Positions 25,481-33,779 of a DNA stretch of 64,000 nt are shown here, in pieces. The stretch comes from Laceyella putida (GTDB lineage: Bacteria > Bacillota > Bacilli > Thermoactinomycetales > Thermoactinomycetaceae). The first letter of the stretch is position 1. Every line of letters begins with the position of its first letter. The notes beneath the pieces were generated by a model. It worked only from the letters and a program-made list of their open reading frames with translations. It did no database searches and was not told the origin of the DNA. The stretch is from assembly GCF_042665195.1 (NCBI RefSeq), contig NZ_JBHTBW010000021.1, positions 1 through 64,000 on the forward strand, written 5' to 3'. The position numbers were made by a program, and so were the translations under genes.

Positions 25481-25783
25481 ATGTACTGGTCCTATCCTTA
25501 TACCATGCCGGGAATGGAAGCGAGTATTTCGCAGAGAAGACCGGAAAGACGCTTTTCAGAAGATTTGATGCAGGCCAATGTGGGGAGGCGGATCACGGTT
25601 TATTTGACGTATGATGGAAGTCAACAATGGCGCGATTTGACATTTTCCGGGGTGTTGCGCCAAGTGGGAAGGGATTATTTCATGATCAGGGAGCAAAATT
25701 CGGGACGGGATATGATGTTTCTGAATATCAATCTGGATTATGTGGTATTTGAGGATGAGCCAGCGCGGTTGGCTGACAAATAG
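25481..25783 (+). CDS. gerQ: Spore coat protein GerQ
   Basis: Inner coat protein required for CwlJ function and cross-linked by transglutaminase in Bacillus. The 100-residue protein has the family core ITVYLTYDGSQQWRDLTFSGVLRQVGRDYF and LNINLDYVVFEDEP; the N terminus is short and lacks the long Gln/Pro-rich segment seen in some relatives. The second of two in-frame ATGs is 8 nt after AGGAGG and is preferred; the first (25475) is only 2 nt away. Only 12 nt separate it from cwlJ, so the two are one operon. Confidence 0.92.
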   Translation: MYWSYPYTMPGMEASISQRRPERRFSEDLMQANVGRRITVYLTYDGSQQWRDLTFSGVLRQVGRDYFMIREQNSGRDMMFLNINLDYVVFEDEPARLADK

Positions 25784-25813
25784 GGGCATTACATAGAGAT
25801 GGGAACAGATCAG

Positions 25814-25839
25814 AGACCGGGCGAAGGCCTGGTTTTTTT
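25814..25839 (+). terminator. Terminator of cwlJ-gerQ
   Basis: ACCGGGC (25816-25822) pairs with GCCTGGT (25827-25833) around GAAG, followed by a run of seven T. Confidence 0.82.
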
Positions 25840-25843
25840 GTGT

Positions 25844-25882
25844 GAGTGATGGAAACCCCGCCAAGCGGAGTTTCCATCACTC
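25844..25882. repeat. Long inverted repeat at the 3' end of ytoQ
   Basis: A 17-bp stem with one mismatch (25844-25860 with 25866-25882) and a 5-nt loop covers the last codons and stop of ytoQ. No T run follows on either strand, so it may act as a transcript-end structure rather than a canonical terminator. Confidence 0.5.
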
Positions 25883-26320
25883 TTCGAACAGATAGGCCAA
25901 GGCATCCAACGCTTGTTCGGGTGTCTCCACGACGAGTTGAGCGCGTTGGGCAAGTTCTTTCAGCGGGTGGTGCAGGCTGGTTGGACGGATCAGGATCAAA
26001 GGCTTATTTAAAGCCAAAGCCATGGAAGCGTCCATCGCCGTGTTCCATTGGCGGTATTTTTCACCGAACAGAGCGATAACAATGTCCGCTTTTTGCATCC
26101 AGACCCGTGTGCGCAGATTATTCACTTCTGAAGCGGCATGGTCTCGGTAGACGGCAGTGGGTTGTTTTCCTTTGATGCGCTCGCCGATGTCATCGGAGAG
26201 ATCATGATTTTCTTGCGGACCTTTAAAGAGGAGGGGAAGTTTGCGCTCCTCCGCGCCCCTGCGAAGCTGCTCGCGCCAATCGTCATGGATCTGGCCGGCC
26301 AAATATACGATTAACTGCAT
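25877..26320 (-). CDS. ytoQ: YtoQ-family protein
   Basis: Cytoplasmic protein of 147 residues conserved across Bacillales. It starts MQLIVYLAGQIHDDWRE, continues GPQENHDLSDDIGERI and has the highly conserved IALFGEKYRQWNTAMDAS and IRPTSLHHPLKEL blocks. The fold is probably related to nucleoside 2-deoxyribosyltransferase-like proteins, but no function is established. ATG is preceded by GAAGGAGGCGTTTCAC. Its own transcript runs convergent to cwlJ-gerQ. Confidence 0.9.
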   Translation of the reverse strand: MQLIVYLAGQIHDDWREQLRRGAEERKLPLLFKGPQENHDLSDDIGERIKGKQPTAVYRDHAASEVNNLRTRVWMQKADIVIALFGEKYRQWNTAMDASMALALNKPLILIRPTSLHHPLKELAQRAQLVVETPEQALDALAYLFEE

Positions 26321-26680
26321 GTGAAACGCCTCCTTCTAACATCATCTCGCCTAACTGCGGTCCGATGATCCCTTCCTATTCGGAGAAAAGGGGGTTCATT
26401 AAAAATTTTAGTGAAATCAGTGGGGAATAACAATGATTTTAATGAATTTTCATAGAGGATTCGCATAAGAATTTAAACGATTAAAACTTATAACACCTAC
26501 TATATAACTTGGTTTAGTCTATTTAAATTGAATAAAAACTATTGACTGTTTTAATTATTTATTGTTATCCTTAAAGCAGTATAGCGCAATTCCTAGTTCA
26601 GATATCGGGATTAACAATTTAGCGAGGTAATTGATAAAAGTGTTGTTGCATGGCAAAACAGGCCAAATTGAGCAAAAGGA
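26321..26680. other. AT-rich intergenic region upstream of the sulfate-reduction genes
   Basis: No gene is visible. On the plus strand there is a candidate promoter, TTGACT (26542-26547), 18-bp spacer, TATCCT (26566-26571), followed by an imperfect dyad of AATTCC ... GGGATT (about 26587-26614). The latter could be an operator for a sulfur-source regulator, but I could not match it to a known consensus with confidence. Confidence 0.45.
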
Positions 26681-26689
26681 GTGACCGGC

Positions 26690-28318
26690 ATGACGGTGGA
26701 GTGGAAGTGGGCTGAGCAAGCAGACCAACTTAACTCGGTAGAGCAATTGAAATTAAAACAAGACGGACTCGACATCATTGAAGAGATTAGAGAGGTATAC
26801 GCGAAACAGGGATTTGCCTCTATTCCAGAAGAAAAGTTCTCCTTGTTCAAATGGGCGGGTGTTTATCAGCAACGTCCAAAAGCGGATGGATATTTCATGA
26901 TGCGGGTGCGCATTCCAACCGGCATATTGACCAGTCGCCAAGCCAGAGTCGTTGCCGAGATCGCCCAACAGTTTGGCCGTGGCTTGATCGATGTGACGAC
27001 ACGGCAAGCGATTCAATTCCATTGGCTTCAAGTGGAAGACCTGCCGGAGATTTTCGACCGGTTGGGCGAAGTGGGACTTCATTCCTATGAAGCGTGCGGA
27101 GATTGCCCGCGGACGATTATCGGCAACCCACTGGCGGGCATCGATCCTAATGAGTTGATCGATACGCGTCCCATTGTGAATGAGATGGAAAAGACATTCC
27201 TGCTCAATAAAGAGTTTTCCAACCTGCCGCGCAAATATAAAATTTCGGTTTCGGCAAGTATTTACAACCCTGCCCATGCCCAAATCAATGACCTTGCCTT
27301 CACTCCCGCGGTGAAAGAAATCGACGGGGAAGAAGTGGTTGGCTTCCATGTTTGGGTGGGGGGAGGGTTGTCCAACCGTCCACATTTGGCACAACAACTC
27401 GATATGTTCGTGCGGCCGGAACAAGTCGTGGATGTGGCTGTGGGTGTGACCAAAGTGTTCCGCGATCACGGATATCGCCAAAAACGTCATCGCTCTCGCC
27501 TGAAATTCCTGGTCGCCGATTGGGGAGTGGAGAAATTCTTGGAAGTGTTGACGGAGGTGATCGGGCCATATCCGTCTCGCGGGGAAGATCGTGTCGTTGG
27601 ATGGAATGCGGGGTACTTTACGGGGGTTCATCCGCAAAAACAAGAAGGTTACTCCTATGTCGCCCTGAACATTCCCGTCGGCCGGACTTCAGCGGATGAG
27701 TTTTTCCAACTGGCCGATTTGGCGGATCGTTATGGTTCAGGCACATTGCGCACAGTCAATACGCAAAATATCATCATTTCCGATGTGCCCAATGAGAAAG
27801 TGGAAGCCCTGCTCAATGAGCCGCTTTTAAAACGGTTGACGCCAGCGCCCAAAACATTTGAAGGTTATGCCGTATCCTGCACAGGCAATGAGTTCTGCAA
27901 CCTGGCGCTCACGGAAACAAAAGGCTTGTTGCACGAAGTGGTGCAGTATCTCGACCAACATGTGGAGCTGGATACGCCTGTTCGGATTCACATCAACGGT
28001 TGCCCCAACTCCTGCGGCCAACAGCAAATTGCCGATATCGGTTTGATGGGCGGCAAGAGCAAAACGGCCAAGGGGATGGTCGAATCCTATCAGATTTCGA
28101 TCGGTGGCCATCTGTTCGGGGCAGGGCAGTTTAACACCCCGCTTAAAGGACGTGTGGCCAAAGAGTATGTCGCCCCGGTATTGAAAGAGCTCATTCTCTT
28201 CTATAAGGAACAAAAACAAGCGGGCGAACGGTTCACGCAATTTATTGAGCGTGTGGGTCTTGAGGCGTTCCAAGCGGAACTGGATCGGATTTGCGAACAG
28301 GTGGTGCCATCGGCATGA
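26690..28318 (+). CDS. Ferredoxin-type sulfite (or nitrite) reductase hemoprotein
   Basis: Siroheme/4Fe-4S enzyme reducing sulfite to sulfide with six electrons, 542 residues. Two ferredoxin-like half-domains alternate with catalytic domains. The cluster-siroheme Cys motif reads CTGNEFC ... GCPNSCGQQQIADIG (Cx5C...Cx3C), and basic residues that bind the anion are present (DVTTRQAIQFHWL; RKYKISVS). The sequence belongs to the NirA/SirA class in which sulfite and nitrite reductases are hard to tell apart; sulfite is strongly favoured because cysH and sat follow. ATG is 8 nt after AAGGAG. The stop overlaps the next start (ATGA). Confidence 0.88.
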   Translation: MTVEWKWAEQADQLNSVEQLKLKQDGLDIIEEIREVYAKQGFASIPEEKFSLFKWAGVYQQRPKADGYFMMRVRIPTGILTSRQARVVAEIAQQFGRGLIDVTTRQAIQFHWLQVEDLPEIFDRLGEVGLHSYEACGDCPRTIIGNPLAGIDPNELIDTRPIVNEMEKTFLLNKEFSNLPRKYKISVSASIYNPAHAQINDLAFTPAVKEIDGEEVVGFHVWVGGGLSNRPHLAQQLDMFVRPEQVVDVAVGVTKVFRDHGYRQKRHRSRLKFLVADWGVEKFLEVLTEVIGPYPSRGEDRVVGWNAGYFTGVHPQKQEGYSYVALNIPVGRTSADEFFQLADLADRYGSGTLRTVNTQNIIISDVPNEKVEALLNEPLLKRLTPAPKTFEGYAVSCTGNEFCNLALTETKGLLHEVVQYLDQHVELDTPVRIHINGCPNSCGQQQIADIGLMGGKSKTAKGMVESYQISIGGHLFGAGQFNTPLKGRVAKEYVAPVLKELILFYKEQKQAGERFTQFIERVGLEAFQAELDRICEQVVPSA

Positions 28319-28536
28319 GCGAGGAAATGTTTTTGTACCGTTTGACAGCCGAAACAAAAACCGGAATTTCCTATGCGGTTGTGGTGTTATCGACCAACGA
28401 TGAACAGGCCTTCAGCCACGCGGAGAAAGAGTTGGAACGCTATACGATCGCCACCCCGGATGTGACGGAATGGATTCTGGAAGAAAAAAAGAGGGTTCGC
28501 CTAGGCTCAGGATATGTCTTGCCCCATAACGGGTAG
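28315..28536 (+). CDS. Small DUF3906-like protein in the sulfate operon
   Basis: Protein of 73 residues: MSEEMFLYRLTAETK, then an alpha/beta core ending EKKRVRLGSGYVL. It resembles the DUF3906 family of Bacillales, whose members also read LEKKxVRxGxGFV near the C terminus and sit next to sulfite reductase genes. Function unknown. The ATGA overlap with the reductase stop implies coupled translation and a role linked to sulfite reduction, for example an assembly or electron-transfer accessory factor (inference). Confidence 0.65.
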   Translation: MSEEMFLYRLTAETKTGISYAVVVLSTNDEQAFSHAEKELERYTIATPDVTEWILEEKKRVRLGSGYVLPHNG

Positions 28537-28604
28537 AAAATGGATGGAAGTGTGACCAAACTGTGCGGGCGAACATATATGGAATGGGTGAGGGAGGAAT
28601 GGAA

Positions 28605-29333
28605 ATGGAAAAACAGCTGTTACAGGATGTTTTGCTGGATGTGTCGCAACTGAAGAACTTGCAGGAACAACTGAAAACCAAACATCCATCGGAAATCATT
28701 CGCTTTGGCGTTGAAGAGATTGGAATCAAAGCCATCACGCTCGCCTGCAGTTTTGGCTATGAAGATGTGGCGTTGGTGGATATGGCGCTTAAAGTTAATC
28801 CTGAACTGGACATCTTCTATTTGGATACGGATTTGCACTTTGCGGAGACATATGAAGTGCGCGATCGGTTAAGTGAACGTTATCAAAAAGAGTTTATTCG
28901 GGTTGCGCCTAACCTGAGCTTGCAGGAACAACAGGAGCAATATGGGGACGAACTGTGGAAACGTGAACCCGACTTATGCTGCAAACTGAGAAAGGTGGAG
29001 CCGCTGAAGCAGTTCTTGAGCGGTTATCAAGGGTGGATTACCGGAATCCGCCGCGAGCAATCACCCACCCGGGCCAATGCGGAAGTGATCGAATGGGATC
29101 GCGCTTTTAATATGGTCAAACTAAACCCCCTCGCCTATTGGACAGAAAAAGAGGTCTGGAATTATATTTTTGCCCATGACATTCCATATAACCCGTTGCA
29201 CGATCAACAATATCCAAGTATCGGTTGCCAGCCTTGCACCCGTCAAGTGAAGCCGGGCGAAGACCCGCGTGCGGGAAGATGGGCTGGGACAGCGAAAACT
29301 GAGTGCGGGCTGCACGTCCCGCAAAGCACATAA
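28605..29333 (+). CDS. cysH: APS/PAPS reductase
   Basis: Thioredoxin-dependent reductase making sulfite from adenylyl sulfate (or PAPS), 242 residues. It has the PP-loop-type nucleotide site (TLACSFGYEDVALVDM), the DTDLHFAETY block, and two Cys pairs, CCKLRKVEPL and GCQPCTR, that bind a 4Fe-4S cluster in the APS-using class; the C-terminal ECGLH holds the catalytic Cys. With no CysC kinase in the window, APS is the likely substrate. The second in-frame ATG, 8 nt after GGGAGGA, is preferred. The stop TAA overlaps the ATG of the transporter. Confidence 0.93.
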   Translation: MEKQLLQDVLLDVSQLKNLQEQLKTKHPSEIIRFGVEEIGIKAITLACSFGYEDVALVDMALKVNPELDIFYLDTDLHFAETYEVRDRLSERYQKEFIRVAPNLSLQEQQEQYGDELWKREPDLCCKLRKVEPLKQFLSGYQGWITGIRREQSPTRANAEVIEWDRAFNMVKLNPLAYWTEKEVWNYIFAHDIPYNPLHDQQYPSIGCQPCTRQVKPGEDPRAGRWAGTAKTECGLHVPQST

Positions 29334-30079
29334 TGTTGACCGTTGCCTTCACTGGGTTTGTCGTCGGTTTGCTCGTTGGATTAACGGGAATGGGTGGGGG
29401 ACTCTTGATGACGCCGCTCCTCATCTTACTGTACGGGTTTTCACCGACGATGGCAGTGGGGACGGATTTGATTTATGCGGCGGTGACAAAAGCGGTGGGA
29501 AGCTTCCAGCACTTCCGCCAAAAGACAGTCGATTGGGGCATTGTGCGCCGTTTGGCTGCGGGAAGCATTCCCGGGGGCATATTGGGCGTATTGGTCATAC
29601 AAGGGCTGAAACGGTTTACGTCACTTAAAATCGATGAAATGCTGGGCCATTTCTTGGGTCTTACCTTTATCGCCGTAGCGGTGTTCATGTTGTTTAAAAT
29701 GATCGGCAAAACGAGCCTACAAAGCGTGGTGATGGGCAAAATTCCGCTTGGGCCCGTGGGGTTCTTGGGTGGCTTGTTGGTCGGCCTCACGTCAGTGGGA
29801 AGCGGGACGCTGTTTATGGCGATCTTGCTTTCCAGCACCTCGCTCGCCGCGGCGAAACTGGTGGGAACCGATGTGGTTCATGCGTTTTTTCTCACCTTGA
29901 CCGCAGGTGCGCTACATGCTTCGTTGGGGCATGTGGACTTGGCGTTTGTGACTTGGTTGCTCATGGGTTCGATCCCCGGCATCTTGGTCGGGGGGAGATT
30001 GACCCTTAAAGTGCCTGACAGGGTTCTGCGCGTCGGAATCATCATCGTATTGTTCGTTACAGGAATCAAGATGGTATGA
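29333..30079 (+). CDS. TSUP (TauE/SafE) family transporter
   Basis: Membrane protein of 248 residues with about eight hydrophobic segments in two repeats, each beginning with the family glycine-rich motif (GLTGMGGGLLMTPLL; GLTSVGSGTLFMAILL). TSUP proteins move sulfite, sulfate or organosulfonates; its place between cysH and sat suggests sulfate uptake, or export of excess sulfite or sulfide. ATG overlaps the cysH stop (TAATG), and its own stop overlaps an in-frame ATGA at the start of sat. Confidence 0.88.
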   Translation: MLTVAFTGFVVGLLVGLTGMGGGLLMTPLLILLYGFSPTMAVGTDLIYAAVTKAVGSFQHFRQKTVDWGIVRRLAAGSIPGGILGVLVIQGLKRFTSLKIDEMLGHFLGLTFIAVAVFMLFKMIGKTSLQSVVMGKIPLGPVGFLGGLLVGLTSVGSGTLFMAILLSSTSLAAAKLVGTDVVHAFFLTLTAGALHASLGHVDLAFVTWLLMGSIPGILVGGRLTLKVPDRVLRVGIIIVLFVTGIKMV

Positions 30080-30090
30080 AGGGAGCGAAA

Positions 30091-31254
30091 ATGATGGGAG
30101 GCTTGATCGCCCCTCACGGAGGACGATTGGTACAACGCGTAATACTAGGAGAAGAAAAAGAGAATTGGCTTGAGAGGGCGGTGGCGTTTCCCGCAATCCC
30201 CGCCAGTGCGGTCACACTTTCCGACTTGCATTGTTTGGCAACAGGGGTATTTTCTCCGCTAACGGGATTTTTGAATGAGCAGGATTACTTATCGGTTCGG
30301 GATGAGATGAGACTATCCGATGGAACTGTATGGAGCATCCCCATTACGTTGCCGATTCCTGAAGAAAAGGTAGAGGAAGTCAAACGGGCGGAGTATGTAT
30401 CGCTTGTGGATGGAACGGGCGCCATTGTGGCGGTCGTGCGTGTGGAAAGTGTCTATCAAGTGGATCATGAATTGGAAGCGCTGAAGGTATACCGGACAAC
30501 CGACCATCAACATCCGGGGGTTGCCCGTCTCGCCACCCACTCTTCCACCTACCTGGGTGGGGAAATTACTCTGTTGAAGCGGTTGGATCAAGGCATTTTC
30601 ACGAAGTACGCGTATGATCCGATCGATACGCGCAAGGTGTTCGAAGAGTTGGGCTGGCAGAAGGTCGTCGGATTTCAGACACGCAATCCTGTGCATCGGG
30701 CGCATGAATACATTCAAAAAGCCGCTTTGGAAACGGTGGATGGGCTTTTCTTGCATCCGCTCGTGGGGCAGACAAAATCGGACGATATTGCGGCTGATGT
30801 GCGGTTGAAGAGTTATGAAGTGATTCTGGAGCATTACTATCCACGAGAGCGGGTCGTTTTGGGGGTCTTTCCGGCAGCGATGCGTTACGCGGGACCACGC
30901 GAGGCCATTTTCCATGCGATGGCCCGGAAAAACTACGGTTGCACGCATTTTATCGTGGGCCGCGACCATGCAGGGGTGGGCGATTACTACGGCACGTATG
31001 ACGCGCAAAAGATCTTTACGCAGTTTACCCCTGCCGAACTGGGAATTACGCCATTGTTCTTTGAACACAGTTTTTATTGCAAGAAATGCGCCGGAATGGC
31101 TTCATATAAAACTTGCCCGCACAGTAAAGAAGATCATGTGATTCTGTCAGGGACTAAAGTGAGACAGATGTTGCGTGACGGCATTATGCCACCACCGGAG
31201 TTTTCCCGTCCGGAAGTGGTTCAGGTGTTGATAGAGGGAATGAGAAAGAACTAG
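30091..31254 (+). CDS. sat: Sulfate adenylyltransferase
   Basis: ATP sulfurylase activating sulfate to adenylyl sulfate (APS), first step of assimilation. The product is about 387 residues with the PUA-like N-terminal domain and catalytic domain, carrying QTRNPVHRAHE (the HxxH ATP site) and GRDHAGVGDYYG; a CKKC..M..TCPH zinc-type Cys/His motif near residue 340 is typical of the bacterial homo-oligomeric enzyme. ATG 30091 follows AAGGGAGCGAA; ATG 30076, overlapping the previous stop, is a possible coupled start. Last gene of the sulfate operon. Confidence 0.94.
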   Translation: MMGGLIAPHGGRLVQRVILGEEKENWLERAVAFPAIPASAVTLSDLHCLATGVFSPLTGFLNEQDYLSVRDEMRLSDGTVWSIPITLPIPEEKVEEVKRAEYVSLVDGTGAIVAVVRVESVYQVDHELEALKVYRTTDHQHPGVARLATHSSTYLGGEITLLKRLDQGIFTKYAYDPIDTRKVFEELGWQKVVGFQTRNPVHRAHEYIQKAALETVDGLFLHPLVGQTKSDDIAADVRLKSYEVILEHYYPRERVVLGVFPAAMRYAGPREAIFHAMARKNYGCTHFIVGRDHAGVGDYYGTYDAQKIFTQFTPAELGITPLFFEHSFYCKKCAGMASYKTCPHSKEDHVILSGTKVRQMLRDGIMPPPEFSRPEVVQVLIEGMRKN

Positions 31255-31330
31255 AACCCATTCCGAAACCATCGATTGAAATGGGCCGCGTCTATAAGCG
31301 GCCGGTTGGGATCCAAATCCGGTGAATGGG

Positions 31331-31355
31331 AACTCCCTTTCCAGGGAGTTGTTTC
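31331..31355 (+). terminator. Terminator candidate after sat
   Basis: AACTCCC and GGGAGTT form a 7-bp stem around a 6-nt loop, followed by GTTTC. Confidence 0.5.
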
Positions 31356-31391
31356 GCTGGCAAAACGATGGTTGAGATGAATGGCCAAGGA

Positions 31392-31435
31392 CAAAAACGA
31401 AACCACCTAGCTATGGTCTAGGTGGTTTCGTTCGT
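31392..31435. terminator. Bidirectional terminator between sat and the protease gene
   Basis: A 15-bp perfect stem (31396-31410 with 31418-31432) and 7-nt loop, with A-rich sequence on the left and T-rich on the right, serving converging transcripts. Confidence 0.75.
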
Positions 31436-31441
31436 TTGCGT

Positions 31442-32158
31442 TCATGGCAGAAAACGCCGGACGTCTGCCAAGACATCCTCGATGGGGATGGCAAACCCCA
31501 AACTCTGCGATGGGAAAATGATCAGGGTATTGATGCCGATGACTTCGCCCAGGATGTTTATCAACGGTCCCCCACTATTGCCTGGATTGATGGCCGCATC
31601 GGTCTGGATGACATTCTCATAGTGCAAACCGCCAATGTGAAGAGGACGGTTTTTGCCGCTGATGACGCCGACGGTCACACTTTGTTCCAGTCCCATGGGA
31701 TTGCCCATGGCAAGAACCCATTCCCCCACCTGAGTCGCTTCGGACGAACCCAAGGAAAGCGCCTTTAATGGCTTTGGTGCTTTGATCTTTATCACAGCAA
31801 TATCCTTTTCCGAATGGGACCAGACCACGGTGGCGAGAAGGGGGCGTTTGATTCCGTCCACTTTCACGCGGATTTCCGCCGTGCGATCGATCACATGTTG
31901 GTTGGTCAAGATATAACCGGCCGGATGGATGACGAAGCCGGAGCCGAATTGGCGCGACGGGTTGGCCGATTTCCCAAGTTCGGGAAACAGCACGCTTAAG
32001 ACCGAGTTGTGCAGGGACAGACCTCTTGGCTCTTCTGTTGTTTCGATCGCCACCACCCCACTCTTAATGCGGCGCACCACGGAAACAAAGAGATTGGCGG
32101 GATGATGAGCGGCGAGTCGGAACTTGTGCGAGTAAGCACGCGAGTTATCATGGTTCAC
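31442..32158 (-). CDS. HtrA-like trypsin-family serine protease without signal peptide or PDZ domain
   Basis: Serine protease of about 238 residues with the S1C catalytic triad: His in TNQHVID, Asp in SEKDIAVIKI, Ser in AAINPGNSGGPLIN. The QTDAAINPGNSGGPL block is that of HtrA/DegP. Unlike HtrA it has no membrane anchor and stops right after the protease domain (DVLADVRRFLP), so it would be a cytoplasmic, PDZ-less form. The GTG at 32158 is 8 nt after AGGAG; the GTG nine bases earlier is too close. Substrate unknown; a protein-quality role is inferred. Confidence 0.85.
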   Translation of the reverse strand: MNHDNSRAYSHKFRLAAHHPANLFVSVVRRIKSGVVAIETTEEPRGLSLHNSVLSVLFPELGKSANPSRQFGSGFVIHPAGYILTNQHVIDRTAEIRVKVDGIKRPLLATVVWSHSEKDIAVIKIKAPKPLKALSLGSSEATQVGEWVLAMGNPMGLEQSVTVGVISGKNRPLHIGGLHYENVIQTDAAINPGNSGGPLINILGEVIGINTLIIFPSQSLGFAIPIEDVLADVRRFLP

Positions 32159-32365
32159 GAGGGTCACTCCTAAACGCTTGTTGACCTGGATGGGATATCA
32201 TATGTCATTTGTCTGTGAGCTGACAAGGCGAATGCCCGGAAGGATCGAAACCATTTCAAATCAAGTTGCGAGGGAGACATAAAGTTCCAACACCGTTTTC
32301 CCATTGGTTTAACCCCACTGTGAACAAAAGCTCTGTCCGCTATTCTCCGATATAAAAGGTTCCTG

Positions 32366-32398
32366 ATGTAAACTGGATATGATTGATGAGTTGACAAT
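32366..32398. promoter_or_regulatory. BirA-type operator upstream of bioY
   Basis: ATGTAAAC (32366-32373), 16-bp spacer, GTTGACAAT (32390-32398): a dyad close to the biotin repressor site of Firmicutes (TTGTTAAC ... GTTAACAA). The right arm contains TTGACA, and TATACT follows at 32412-32417 (15-bp spacer), so bound BirA would cover the promoter. The rest of the gap 32159-32458 shows no gene. Confidence 0.6.
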
Positions 32399-32458
32399 AT
32401 GAATGGAACACTATACTCTAAAAATGATCTTATTGTTTTTTTATAAAGGAGAACCCAT

Positions 32459-33025
32459 ATGGACAAGAGCAGATTATCAGTGCGCGACATGACTTGGATT
32501 GCGCTGTTCACGGCGCTGTTGGCGGTGAGTGGGCAATTTCAGATACCGATCGGTCCGGCTCCCATCACCATGCAGCCACTGGTGGTGATGCTGGCCGGCT
32601 CGCTCTTGGGAGCGAAGCGGGGTGTCATCAGCATTGCGGTTTTCATCGGCCTCGCCGCGGCAGGTGCACCGATCTTGGCAGGCGGCGCAGGCGGATTGGC
32701 CAAAGTGGTCGGACCGACCGGAGGCTACATCTTCAGTTGGCTGTTGGCTGTATGCGTGATTGGTTGGCTGGTGCGGAAAATGTCGCATCAAGGGCAGATT
32801 TCCCTATGGAAAATCATCTTGGCCCACATCATCGGGGGGATCTTGGTGGTCTATCTGATCGGGTTCCCTTGGTTGGTCACCTATCTCCACCTTCCCCTCA
32901 ACATGGGCACAGTGAGTGGAAGCCTTTTGATATTCTTGCCGGGCGATGTGGCCAAAGCGATCGTTGGCGCCATCGTGGCACAAGCGGTTTATCGGGCGAT
33001 TCCCGCCCTTCGCCCCATGAAATGA
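32459..33025 (+). CDS. bioY: BioY biotin transporter (ECF S component)
   Basis: Membrane substrate-binding subunit for biotin uptake, 188 residues with six hydrophobic segments. The family core is clear: QFQIPIGPAPITMQPLVVMLAG and SLLGAKRGVISIAVFIGLAAAGAP, plus LPGDVAKAIVGAIVA near the end, which contacts the EcfT/A module. ATG follows GGAGAACCCAT. No ECF ATPase genes adjoin, so the energy-coupling module must come from elsewhere. The BirA-like operator upstream predicts repression by biotin. Confidence 0.93.
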   Translation: MDKSRLSVRDMTWIALFTALLAVSGQFQIPIGPAPITMQPLVVMLAGSLLGAKRGVISIAVFIGLAAAGAPILAGGAGGLAKVVGPTGGYIFSWLLAVCVIGWLVRKMSHQGQISLWKIILAHIIGGILVVYLIGFPWLVTYLHLPLNMGTVSGSLLIFLPGDVAKAIVGAIVAQAVYRAIPALRPMK

Positions 33026-33036
33026 TCATGGAAGCG

Positions 33037-33078
33037 AGAGCCCCCTATTCCAGTTTCACTGGAGCAGGGGGCTCTTTA
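33037..33078 (+). terminator. Terminator of bioY
   Basis: AGAGCCCCCT pairs with AGGGGGCTCT, extended by TCCAG/CTGGA across a small internal loop, then a short T run. Confidence 0.8.
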
Positions 33079-33459
33079 TCATGGGAGCAGCGTTAAGTCG
33101 GTATATTGATCCAGGTATTGGATAAAACGATCATTTAGAGGGATAATGAGATCGGTTGCCTCTTGAGTAAACGCGCCTTGGCGATTGATCAGATGAAGCC
33201 GGGCAACCGACAATTTATAAAAATTGCGGTGTGGGTTAGGTTCAAACCAGCTTTCAGCTATGTTGGGCGGGCGATGGGGGCCCGGAAAGGGATAAGGGAC
33301 AAGGCCCAGAACGTCTTCTAAAAAGATGTGGTAGGATAAATGAGGGCGTTGAAAGACTAATTCTTTGGTTGTCAAAGTGGCTCCCCAGTTGTGGCGGCGC
33401 TGCGATAAAATCAGATAGCCGGCCAACCGTTTGATGGGGATGAAGTGTGATTGGTACAT
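33079..33459 (-). CDS. Hypothetical protein, 126 residues
   Basis: Not recognised. The predicted protein is soluble, rich in aromatic residues, His and Pro (for example PYPFPGPHRPP), without signal peptide or membrane segment. ATG 33459 is 6 nt after AAAGGTG; the in-frame GTG nine bases upstream overlaps that site. It converges on bioY and is divergent from yqgQ. Codon use resembles its neighbours, which supports a real gene. Confidence 0.5.
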   Translation of the reverse strand: MYQSHFIPIKRLAGYLILSQRRHNWGATLTTKELVFQRPHLSYHIFLEDVLGLVPYPFPGPHRPPNIAESWFEPNPHRNFYKLSVARLHLINRQGAFTQEATDLIIPLNDRFIQYLDQYTDLTLLP

Positions 33460-33514
33460 AAGATACACCTTTCATGATTGACTTGGCACTATTGTACCAT
33501 AGGGGGGGAACCTG

Positions 33515-33712
33515 ATGCAGAGTATCATGGATGTGCGCAATCTGTTGAAGCGTTTTGGCACGGTCATTTATACGGGCGACCATGTGGGGGATTGCGAACT
33601 GATGTTGGATGAATTGCGGGAGTTGAAGGAGCTTAGGATGATTGACGAGGAAACGTTTCGGATCGCCATGATGATTGTGAAAAGCGAACGAAACCGCATC
33701 AGGCTTGACTAG
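33515..33712 (+). CDS. yqgQ: YqgQ-family (DUF910) protein
   Basis: Small helical protein of 65 residues matching the DUF910/YqgQ family: DVRNLLKRFGTVIYTGD, then MLDELRELKELRMIDEETF. In Bacillus yqgQ lies beside glucokinase glcK; here it precedes an inositol-monophosphatase gene instead. It may bind single-stranded nucleic acid, as a structural study of the Bacillus protein suggested, but the role is unknown. ATG follows a GGGGGGGAA stretch. Confidence 0.85.
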   Translation: MQSIMDVRNLLKRFGTVIYTGDHVGDCELMLDELRELKELRMIDEETFRIAMMIVKSERNRIRLD

Positions 33713-33779
33713 TGTAAAAATTTCCTCTAGTATGCAAAATACAGCGCGCATAAAGCGCGTGGGTTGTTGACAGGAGGCG

